Source: Solea solea (taxonomy: Eukaryota; Chordata; Actinopteri; Pleuronectiformes; Soleidae). Taken from it: DNA of 64,000 nucleotides. Shown piece by piece: positions 49,454 to 59,000 of this stretch; within the stretch, counting starts at the first letter, position 1; each line of letters begins with the position of its first letter. A model generated the notes under the pieces. That model did no database searches. It was given only the letters and a program-made list of their open reading frames with translations, and was not told where the DNA came from. The translations under genes and the position numbers were made by a program. The stretch spans positions 16,131,087 to 16,195,086 of the forward strand of contig NC_081141.1 of NCBI RefSeq assembly GCF_958295425.1, written 5' to 3'.

Positions 49454-51310
49454 ATGACTGGAGCCGCTGTATCCGTGTGCCTTCTTTTTCTTGTGTCTCT
49501 ATGTTCGGCGTGTTACATCTCAAACTGTCCCATTGGTGGGAAGAGGTCCATCATGGATGCACCCCTTCGCAAGGTGAGCTGCTTTCATGGATCGCTAAGA
49601 TTTAACAATAGTAATTCAATAGTAATGGTAAATGGTCTGTACTTAAATGTCACTTTTCCACCTTTTCACTACAGTTCTGCTATTCGCCCATTCACTCACA
49701 CATTCATACAGCCTAATTATGTGCAGCATCTGTCCTTTCACATAGCTTATCATATCATTTCACACACTGTAGGCACAGCCATTAGGAGCAATTTGGGCTC
49801 ATGTTTCTTGCTCAGTGATCCACTGGTATGTAGACCAGCAGATCCTGGGATGGGACCATGACTCGCTCTACTACTGATCCATGTCATGTAGTGGAAAAAT
49901 AGCAGGAAATGTTTGTTAGAGCAACAGAGGAGAGACATTTTATTACATTCAAGACATAAAAGAGTCTGAATCATCAGGGGTTGGTAAATGTGTGGCTAAT
50001 TTTAAGCAGTAGAACTATTATGTTATAGCTAAATTCATGATAATATATGACTACACGTCGTATTAAAATGTTGTTGCTTTATGTTTTATAAAAAAATAAA
50101 TCTTCAAAGTAACATAAATTGTTTATAGGCATCGATGGAGCGCTCTTGATTTGTGTTAGTGCCAGTAATTATACCGTTAAATCAATGTATGGTTGAGTAA
50201 CTCATAACTGAAGTTGAACAAACAGCCGTAGAAAGCTCATTTCCCATGTGAGCTTGTGATATAATAAACCAAAACAAAAAAAAAATGTGATGCCTTCATG
50301 CATTTAACTGGGGCGGTTTCCTTCCCCAGTGCATGTCCTGTGGCCCAGGAGACAGGGGCCGCTGCTTCGGCCCCGGTATCTGCTGCGGTGAGGGCCTGGG
50401 CTGCCTGCTGGGCTCCCCAGAAACAGCTCACTGTGTGGAGGAGAACTACCTGCTGACCCCCTGCCAGGCAGGAGGGAGACCATGTGGATCTGAGGGAGGA
50501 CGTTGTGCAGCTGCAGGTCTCTGCTGTGATGCAGGTCAGCAAATCTTGTTTTATAGTTGTATGGTGCAGTGTTTATCAATCCTGGTCCTCGGGGACCCGT
50601 GCACTGCATGCTTTGTTAAGCTTTTCATTTTTATTAAAAACCTTTTTAGTTATCGTTACCAGTCAGATGTTAGACAGGGATCAGGGCAAATTCGCTTGAG
50701 GATAACACACAAAATGTCTGTGGAAGTAGGCCTTTGGTTTAATTGCCAGGACTAAATAATAATGCATGTGAATTTCTCTGTGAGATGAATAAAGTATCTA
50801 TCTATCTATCTATCATCTATCTATCTAATTTTGAACTCTTTTTATTGGCCTTTGATATTTGAATGGGGTGAAAAGAAGAATATTTTCCCTCAGACATATA
50901 AAAACGTAGAATAACGTTAAAATACTCCATACAGTATCAGGATTGTCAGGATTTTACTCATTCCTGCAGAGTATTTGAGTGAATGCTCAGCACATTAGAT
51001 TACTTTGATTAAGCTAAATCTGTCACATCATCACATCATAAGAATATCATATCTGAGCTTTACTTCAGTTACAAAGTTATTTTTTTACTGGCAATTGATT
51101 CTAATTTCAGTCACAGTGAACTGACATTTGCAACATGTTGTAAACTAATAACCGCTCCTTGTCTTTAACCCTTTAACCACAGAGGGTTGTGCCACCGACC
51201 AGTCCTGTGACGAGGAAGGAGATGATTTCGAAGGTACTGACTCCAGTGACATCATCCTAAGGCTGCTGCACCTGGCCGGTCACGCCTCTCCTCATCAAAT
51301 CCACAAGTGA
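49454..51310 (+). CDS. oxt: Isotocin-neurophysin precursor
   Basis: Secreted neurohypophysial hormone precursor; isotocin is the teleost oxytocin and acts on isotocin receptors in osmoregulation, reproduction and social behaviour. Coding exons: 49454-49573, 50330-50534, 51183-51310, giving 150 aa. Layout: signal peptide 1-19 (hydrophobic, ending CSA), hormone CYISNCPIG at 20-28, amidation and cleavage signal GKR at 29-31, then neurophysin with 14 cysteines (C41 to QSC), and a C-terminal extension with the Leu-rich stretch [10 protein letters not shown] that resembles copeptin but has no N-glycosylation sequon. The exon 1/2 junction falls just after residue 40 (PLRK), and the exon 2/3 junction is in the Cys-rich C-terminal part of neurophysin, as in the vertebrate vasopressin/oxytocin family. 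Ile at position 8 and Ser at 4 identify isotocin rather than vasotocin or mesotocin. Both introns carry transposon fragments. Confidence 0.97.
49606..49875 (-). mobile_element. Diverged SINE/MITE copy in oxt intron 1
   Basis: Plus-strand blocks ATGGTAAATGGTCTGTACTT, CGCCCATTCACTCACACATT, GGAGCAATTTGGGCTCATG and TCTTGCTCAGTGATCCACTG correspond, inverted, to the family at 3396 and 19445. Well diverged, non-coding. Confidence 0.65.
50566..50640 (+). mobile_element. Half of a fold-back element in oxt intron 2
   Basis: GTGTTTATCAATCCTGGTCC and GGGGACCCGTGCACTGCATG resemble one arm of the fold-back element at 20695-20878. The second arm is absent. Confidence 0.45.
50735..50832 (+). mobile_element. 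LINE-type tail with (TATC)n in oxt intron 2
   Basis: AATTTCTCTGTGAGATGAAT, then AATAAAGTATC and a run of TATC/ATCT tetranucleotides (50797-50827). This resembles the 3' tail of fish CR1/L2-clade LINEs, on the oxt strand. The AATAAA inside the intron is a potential premature poly(A) signal. Confidence 0.5.
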
Positions 51311-51519
51311 GCTGTTTCTGACGCAGGCCCCAGGAAACTATCCCAGATGTTGAGCTGAAATTGGACTAGTTGTAGTTCAAATCTTTGTATTTCTATGTTT
51401 GTCATCATCACTCTGAATTTGCTCTATCTGTATTTCTGTAGAGTGCCTTTGTCAATATATTTTTCTGTATGAAAATGGGATGAATATGGACAGCGGTCAT
51501 CCAGATATCTGCATGTTGA

Positions 51520-51525
51520 AATAAA
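51520..51525 (+). promoter_or_regulatory. Poly(A) signal of oxt
   Basis: AATAAA 210 nt after the stop codon, followed by a GTGTGTTTTTTATTTT-like downstream element around 51548-51562. Confidence 0.75.
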
Positions 51526-51539
51526 GTTTTGAGAGAGTA

Positions 51540-52850
51540 TAAAATCGTGTGTTTTTTATTTTAGAGCATAAAAACCTTTCAAATCCTCCTAAATCCTTTT
51601 CCCTTCACCGTGTTTACTACTGTCACTCAGTGTCCAAACACCTTCAGGCGACGTTATCTTTCAGATGTCACCCCACAGTTGCACAATTGCGTAGCTGATT
51701 GCTACACAAATGCAACAGATCCACAAATGAGTGTGACTCAGCATCACTGTTGAAAGTTGAAGTTGTCATGTGTGCCGGTAACCTTTGATTCATTTTAGTT
51801 TCATGATGCTGATTAAACAGCAACAGCATGATTAAAGAGCAACTTCAACAAAAGAAAATGTTCAAAACAGCCTGAAGTTATCACAGCAAGTCTGAAGACA
51901 CAGATAGAATATTGACACTGTGCTGTGGACTGAATGATTTCATCATCCTGTATCTCGGTCTGGCTGCTCTTTGAAAGGAGGCTTATCTGAAAATGTCACA
52001 TCACCAAAGTAAAGTGATAAAATAAAGGCTATAGTTCACACTGTTGAAGTGATAGAATGAACTGTGAGGGTTTTTCTGTGTTACTGCAAACTGCATACAT
52101 TTATTTATATTTTTTTTGGAATAAAATTCATTAATAATACAAAAAAAAGCTACTTAAAATGCATTTCAAATATGCTTTCATGGATGGTGCACTGTAATCT
52201 GTGAAACTTCAGTTCATTTTTTGTGATTAGAGAGATGTAGATTTGTTCAAATGCCTAAGGCAAATACATATATATATATTTCATCTTTTAGACATTCAGC
52301 TCTCTGGGATCTTTGAAACATCTTTGAAACTCCTGCTCTTTTTACAACCCTTGCTTACATATTCTTTTCACATGCAAAAGGAAAAAAAAAAAGGGCCTAA
52401 AAATGTGCATACAACATAAACACAGAAAGGAAGCGGCGGGATTTGTCAAAGGGAAGGAAAACAGTGGAGAGAAACTGGATAGAAAAGAAGAAATTTAAAT
52501 CAAACAGGCAAAATTTAAGGGTGGAGGGAAAACAGTGGGGGATGAACTAAAACTGGAGCGCAACATTATGCACTCCAAGCACTCACTGGGGTGCTCGGAG
52601 TACAGGATTCATGCAAAGTCATTGACACTGAAAAGAGCAGTGTGTGCGTACTGTGCAGATGTCCAAAAAATGTACTTTCAAGCACAGTTTTACTGTTCCC
52701 CCTCTGCACTGAGGGTTACCTAACTTCAGTCTGGTCACTGTACTACTTTGTTATCTCTCCCACTCTGCCCTTATCAGTGCATGCTGCTCATCTGTGAGCA
52801 GTCTGTGCAGCGTGAAATGGGCTGGATCTGCCTTGATTTGAGACACCTGT
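51540..52850. other. Intergenic region oxt-fabp1
   Basis: About 1.3 kb with no recognised exon or transposon. It includes poly(A)/(AT) runs near 52260 and 52380. It should contain fabp1 regulatory sequence. Confidence 0.6.
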
Positions 52851-52864
52851 GGTTAATGATTGCC
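52851..52864 (+). promoter_or_regulatory. HNF1-like site of the fabp1 promoter
   Basis: GGTTAATGATTGCC matches the HNF1 consensus GGTTAATNATTAAC at 11 of 13 specified positions. It lies about 20 nt before the TATA box. Mammalian FABP1 promoters carry a functional HNF1 site close to the start, so the position fits liver/intestine expression. Binding is not shown. Confidence 0.55.
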
Positions 52865-52884
52865 GCGCTGCAGCAGTTTGAGAG

Positions 52885-52891
52885 TATAAAA
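52885..52891 (+). promoter_or_regulatory. TATA box of fabp1
   Basis: TATAAAA 52 nt before the ATG, implying a 5' UTR of roughly 25-30 nt. Confidence 0.75.
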
Positions 52892-52942
52892 CAGGCAAAT
52901 GCCACTTTGGTCTTTACCTTCGCTGTCTGCCAGACTGCCACC

Positions 52943-53674
52943 ATGTCATTCTCTGGAAAGTACCAGCTTGAGTCTCAGGAGAACTTTGAGCCATTCATGA
53001 AGGCAATTGGTGAGATATATGGCTTGTGTGCTTCATTTATTTATTGTGGTTGAATAGAAAATGCTGTAATATTTCTCACCGTAAACACTTGCAACTCATT
53101 CTTGCATTAAAGTTAAAATGTCCCTGTGTTCGTTAGGTCTCCCTGATGAGCTCATCCAGAAAGGCAAAGATATCAAGAGCATCTCGGAGATTGAGGAGAC
53201 CGGTGACCACTTCAAGGTGACCGTCACAACTGGCACTAAGGTCCTGGTTAACTCTTTCACCATTGGACAGGAAGCTGATCTGGAGACTCTCACCGGAGAG
53301 AAGGTCAAGGTAGGCCAACTTTAGTGATGCGAGACGCCAGGCATGTGATCACAATCTTAAAATAAACGGCACAAATCCCTCGCACACTGAACCAGAACTG
53401 CCTGAGATGAACCCTGATTTTGAATTCTAATTTTTGTGTGTGTGCAGTCGGTGGTACATCGTGAGGGCAACAAGCTGAAGGTCTCCCTGAAGGGAATTGA
53501 CTCTGTCACAGAACTGATAGATGGACACACAATTGTTAATGTGAGTAGACAAACTGAGAGATTTGATTCTGTGGTTTGTCATGACCAGTTTATAACTTAA
53601 ATTTCTTTTTATTTTCTCTCCAGACGATGACTCTTGGTAACATTGTATACAAGAGGACGAGCAAACGACTGTAA
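52943..53674 (+). CDS. fabp1: Liver-type fatty acid-binding protein
   Basis: Cytosolic lipid chaperone of the intracellular lipid-binding family. It binds long-chain fatty acids and other hydrophobic ligands in liver and gut and delivers them to metabolism and nuclear receptors. Four exons with the family's invariant layout: 52943-53009, 53137-53309, 53448-53540, 53624-53674, giving 127 aa, exactly the FABP1 length. The start [20 protein letters not shown] and the end [14 protein letters not shown] are diagnostic. Ligand-contact positions known in FABP1, Ser39, Asn111 and Arg122, are all present. The start is in good context (GCCACCATG). Introns are very short (83-138 nt). TATA, HNF1-like site and poly(A) signal frame a compact gene. 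Teleosts have fabp1a and fabp1b forms; I cannot assign which. Confidence 0.97.
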
Positions 53675-53691
53675 AGATCTGCCCTGGGGAT

Positions 53692-53697
53692 AATAAA
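53692..53697 (+). promoter_or_regulatory. Poly(A) signal of fabp1
   Basis: AATAAA 17 nt after the stop codon, so the 3' UTR is very short. Confidence 0.75.
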
Positions 53698-54944
53698 AAA
53701 AGTTAAAAGCATCTGTCTTTGGGTTTTCTTGACTAAATTGATTGACTCTAGTTGAGGCTGGAAAAGCAATTTTTTTTTTTAATTCATTTTTCCCCTACTG
53801 CCTTTTTGTGTGTTATGTGTCTCTAATGTCTTACAGAAGCAGGAATGGCAACTGACCTTGCTGATTAGGTAGACGGCCAGCATGCCATGGTATAAAGTCT
53901 CAGAACAGTTTATCTAAAATGCACTTCTGCCATGAGAAGTCTTGGGATGAAAGGGTGCAGCCTTTAGAAAGTGAGAAACTACTTCCAACTGCTTCATAAA
54001 TTGCCAATAGTAATGGCCACGCGACTCTAAAATCACACTCTGCTTTTTGTACTTTGGAGTTTGAACTAGGCACATTCTAGAGATGGAATGACTGATACTG
54101 GTGTTTATGGCTAATGACCGCTGTTTCTACACAAAATGCTACCTGTGCGGAGTAAACGAGAGGTTTTTAAATGTTAAAATGACTCCTGGATACAGCTTTG
54201 CTTTGGCAGGAGCTCTGCCGAGTGGCATTTGTCTTAGGCTTTGAGTTTTAAAATTCTTTCTAGTCATTAAATGGGCTGGCAACTCCCCAATATCTGCCTG
54301 AACTGCTGCACCTACACAGTCCAGTCGGCGCGCTTGGGTCGGCTAACCAGCTGCGTTTTAGAAGTCCTAAAGACCAGAGGCTGATGGAGCCTTTGCCATG
54401 GCAGCTCCTCGGCTCTGGAAGTGCCCTGCCCATGCACATTAGATGAGCCCAGACTGAGCATTTAAAAACCTATTACTCCATGGCATTGTAACAACAAGCG
54501 GAGCTGCACTCCCTTAGTTTTGCTTTTCTTTTTTTTTAATATGTTCTGTATCTTTCTATTTTTGACTTCCTTCTGTACAGTCAACCTCGGTTGTTTAATG
54601 TGCTCTACAAATGAATTCGAGTTGAGGCATTTAATGTCCAGGACTAATGAGCTGCAGTGAAGCATCTTGATGGAGCCAGAGATTTATAACCTGAGGAAAC
54701 AAAGAGGCCTTTTACCAGAATAGGTCATTTTTAAACACTTTCAGCATTATTATTTTTTCTCTCCCTGGGTGCAGATAAAGATGGGTTAAATGCAAAGGTC
54801 AAATTCTCTATCACTAATTAGTTTGTGCAAATAAAAGGTTCTATTATAGGCCATTCCTGTGCATTTTCTGAAATCATTTATTTAGCACTTGGTGACAGAA
54901 TGCACATTAGTATTGCTTGAATCCAACTATACAAACACAGGTAA

Positions 54945-55240
54945 AGATCCACTTGGTGGTTGTTTATTCTGAATGACTGTATCAGACACACATCCTCTTT
55001 TTCTTTTGGCTTCTCCCTTTAAGGGTCACAACAACACATAATATGCCCCCATCCTTTCCTCTCCCTTGTGTCCTCCTTCACAACATCCATGAACCTTCTT
55101 TCACCTCCGTCTTCAACATCCTTTGTCAAATATATTCACAATCCCTCCTCTGCACGTGACCAAACCATCTCAACCTTGCCTCACTTACTTTATTTACAAA
55201 CTGTTCAACCTCAAGATTTAAGATTCATTTAACCTGCCAG
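54945..55240 (-). mobile_element. RTE-like LINE remnant (reverse transcriptase C-terminal region)
   Basis: The plus strand shows GGCTTCTCCCTTTAAGGGTC, ACAACATCCATGAACCTTC, TATATTCACAATCCCTCCTC and CACGTGACCAAACCATCTCA. These are the reverse complement of blocks I recognise from teleost RTE-clade LINEs, read as a decayed C-terminal coding part and short 3' tail. Frames are broken. Confidence 0.55.
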
Positions 55241-55324
55241 ATGTGGCCCTACTGAAACAGTCTGCCTGAGAAGCCTTGTGTAAAAAGCTTATTGGCGCTT
55301 TCCTCTGTGAATTGTTTTTGGTAT

Positions 55325-55330
<6 letters not shown>

Positions 55331-55358
<28 letters not shown>
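55331..55358. repeat. (GT)14 microsatellite
   Basis: Uninterrupted dinucleotide run between fabp1 and smyd1. Confidence 0.95.
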
Positions 55359-55361
<3 letters not shown>

Positions 55362-55998
55362 TTGCCTCATATTTGATTCTCCTGCTGATGATTTTCTCTC
55401 AGCTGACTCTAATGTCTGAGTTTGATCAGTCAGTATTTTTTCCTGTAGCATATAATTACATCCTGATTTCCCAGACAGTACAATAAAAATGTACTCTCTC
55501 CAACTACAGCTTTTTAATCGATCTTATCTTGATTCACATGAGGCTACAGCAGCACAATGTGTTTCCTTCTTAAAAAAAATAAAATAAAAATGTGCTCTTC
55601 TTCACCCATGATGCGCAGGGCTGCTAACTCAATAGTCTAATTGTTTAGTGGGTTTGTATATTGAAATGGTTCATTGACTTAATGTATAATTTGAGGATGT
55701 GTTTGAAGTGAAAGATTAAGATCTTTATACAGTATACATGCAAATGTTGTGCAATCACGTATCCAACAATCAAAACAACAAGCAACCTGATTCAAAAAAT
55801 ACTGCCATTGTGGATATTGTTTTTTTATTCTGTACCATTATCATGAATTTCTTTAGTTCTGCTGTGTTTGGAGTCTGCAAAACTGGCTTTTTTTCAAATG
55901 TAAAGTGTAACTAAAAAAAAGGGGACAGTGAAAAATCATCATGTGACTAATTGTAAAGACTCTCTCACACCATCATTCAAAACAGTAAATGGGATGGA

Positions 55999-56004
55999 TT
56001 TATT
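55999..56004 (-). promoter_or_regulatory. Poly(A) signal of smyd1
   Basis: Minus-strand AATAAA 16 nt after the smyd1 stop codon. If used, the 3' UTR is only about 30-40 nt. Confidence 0.6.
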
Positions 56005-56020
56005 GACTGACATCCGTTGA

Positions 56021-59000
56021 TTACTTCCTCCGGTGGAAGAGATTCTTGATTCCCTCTTCCACTGACTTGGGCTCATGCAACATGGTCATGGGTTTGTTCT
56101 TCAGTGCTGCCTCTCTCATACTGTGGTAAACATATTCGTTCTCCTTGAACATCCTCAGCTCCATCTCTGTCTGGATTCGCATTGACTGTGGAGACATAAC
56201 AGCTCAGTTAAAAAAAAAGAAAAAGACGATGAACTTCTTATTGAATGCTGATTTTGAGGTGTTTACCTCCAGGTCCTTGGTGATGGGATGTGTAGGGCCA
56301 TGGGTGACCATGAGAATGGCATAGGCCTTGCAGACCATCCCGTGTCCGACTTCTATCAGCCCGGCTTGCCAGTGGTTTACTCCTGCACGCATGGCAGCCA
56401 TACCGAGAGCGGCATTGTTTGGGTGGTACAGCTTTCTGTGAGAGGAAGGTTTTTTTTTTTTGACTTATTTGTCCATTCATCCACCTCTGTCTTTCTCATC
56501 AATACAAAGTAGAAAATGACATAAAAAAGAAGCACGCAGTGAATTGTACAGTGTCTTTTGTACTCACATGTATCCTTCCACCATTTTACGGGCATAATCT
56601 GCGGACTCTTCAAAGTACTGCAGGTAAGCTTGCACCTCACTGTACGTGCTCCACACCCTCAACAGGTAGATGTGAGTGTCAGCCAGAACTGGCTCTGTCT
56701 TATCAATGCAATCCTTGCAGATCTTTACTACCTGAAGTGGAAGAAGTTTCGAATAAAGCAACAGTCTTTGTAAGATATAGGGGAAAAGCAATGCTTGAAT
56801 TTTTATTTTTGAGTTCATGGTTTGATACAATACCTCATGATAGTCACCATTTAACCGAGCCTTTTCTATCTTCTCCAGCATTTCATAGCAGTAGTCTGTT
56901 GCCTCTTTTACCTGCTCCTCTGAAGGCTAGAGGGTTGGGGATAGGAGAGATGTTATTATTGGCTTTACAGCACTGGTGCAACTGTTGCACTGCTTCAAGC
57001 ACTTTTAGCGTGTTTCCACTAGCGCGTCTCAACTCGCCTAAGCACGATGCGACGCGGTTATTTTGCTTTTGCATTAGCGATAGCACCTGGAGTGCCGTCA
57101 CAGGAAGAGGCACAAGAACAATGCTGAACTGTAGATCAGTCAAAAAGACGTAACAATCCTGAAAACGTTGGTTCATCCCCAACAATTAGCAAGGAAAATG
57201 TCTAAAATGTCATCATTTGACAGAGGAGTCTGGTGTATTTAGCGACAGCACTGCTGAAAGCCTTCAGTTCAGTGACTGTGTCAGACGGAGTCTGTGCTCC
57301 GGTCATGGAGGAAGTACTGAACTCATCTTTTAATTAACTGCTTTACCAGTCATTAGTTATTAGTTTGTTTGTGTCGCATATAAAACAAAGTCACAACAGT
57401 TTCATGCAGCCGCCCTGTGTGAGGTACTATATTCTAATGGAAAACCAACCAAACCATATAGAGTCGAGCCGAGCCAAAGTGAGGCGGTACTATGTAGTGG
57501 AAAAAACAAACTACATGTACTCCTGAAGTTATAATCACAATCTAGCATATTGTCATACTTTTGGTTAAAATGGCTGTGGATCAATTTAGTGTGTTCAATT
57601 ATCAATAAACAATGTGCAATGCGTTGCTCAGGGGAACCCCGGCCCTTGACCGAGTAAGCATTCTGGTTACAAGCCCAATGCCCCTTTGCTTAGCTATGGG
57701 CTGCATCTGATACCAGTTCCTGATACTACTATTTTTAAATGGTAACACACACGCAGAGATGGAGGGAGAGAATAATAGCTGAAAGAATTTGGAGATTATC
57801 TTTGCTTTAAATAGCCAGTGGGGCTCTGCTTCTCGTGTTTCTCGTCTGTCGTCATCATCTATGTCAACACTAAAAGTGGCAACGACGTTTGGCCTTATCT
57901 TGAGTGGTGTAATAATAAAAGACATTGTTTCAGATCGATGGTAAAACCAACACAAGCATACAGACAGACTCAAACCTTGACTCCTTCCACTTCCCTTCCC
58001 CCCATCTTCAAGTCGTCTTTGATGCGGTTGTTGCAGTGCTCACATGTGCAGTCGAAGAAATACTGTGTTTTCAGCAGTCGTTTTCGCTCCTCGGACAAAT
58101 TCAAGTAGTCCACATATGAGACTGTCAACTCTTCGCCCTCTGCGATCTTACCCAAAGAACGCAGCTCAATCCTGAGGAGGAAGAACACAGTTACACACAT
58201 ATCATAATCATAAACCATGATATGAATTAGAAAATATTTATATTTAATGGGATTTCCATAGGGTTAAATCATTAAGACTTTCAATTACAGTCCTTAAATC
58301 ATAAAGAAACCCAGTTCCGTTGTGATAGACTAGACTAAAATGACATTAAACATTTACATGTACTTACATGGACAGCCTGCTTGATACCTCTGGATCATAT
58401 TTAGATCATTTATTGTTTATTTATTATACATTTGACCTGTTTGATTTGTTCATAAATAATCACAAAGCAAAGAGTTAAATGAAACGTAAATAGGGAACAA
58501 TTATGAACACTGACACTATCAAGATTTGCATGGACAGTTTGATAGTGTTACATGTGTTAGAGGTGAATGAGTACAATGATTTAACTGTGTCGGTTCTAGA
58601 GAGGCACACGGTGCGGTCACACATGGTCACACACTGTAGTATAAGTGAAGATGAAAATGTGGGATTTCCCATTCTCTGAGATAGCCAAGAAAATCCAGTG
58701 ACCCTCATGTGGAGGATAAAGCGTTAAGACGATTAATGAATCAGTGAAGGAATTGGAAACACTGACTACCATCTACACACACAAACACACACACATAAAT
58801 AATGCTATGTGTGAACAGACATGCTGTACCTATACTGCACGTGTTAATGCCAGGATGAAAACATCCAAATCTACAAAATACTATTAAGGCACGAATGACA
58901 AAAGATGAAATTGGAGTTATATGAAATGATACTAACTCACCGGCCACTTTATTAGGTACACATGTTCATCTGCTTATGAACACAACTATGTAATGAGCCA

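Larger units (their letters stand above)
53700..55998. other. Intergenic region between convergent fabp1 and smyd1
   Basis: About 2.3 kb with no recognised gene. It contains an RTE-like LINE remnant (54945-55240) and a (GT)14 microsatellite (55331-55358). The genes on either side end towards each other. Confidence 0.65.

Noticed and set aside
49361..49861. Continuous 166-codon frame over oxt exon 1 as a longer protein
   Set aside because: It reads through a clear leader intron and through the GTGAGC donor after PLRK into transposon sequence. The spliced isotocin precursor explains the locus.
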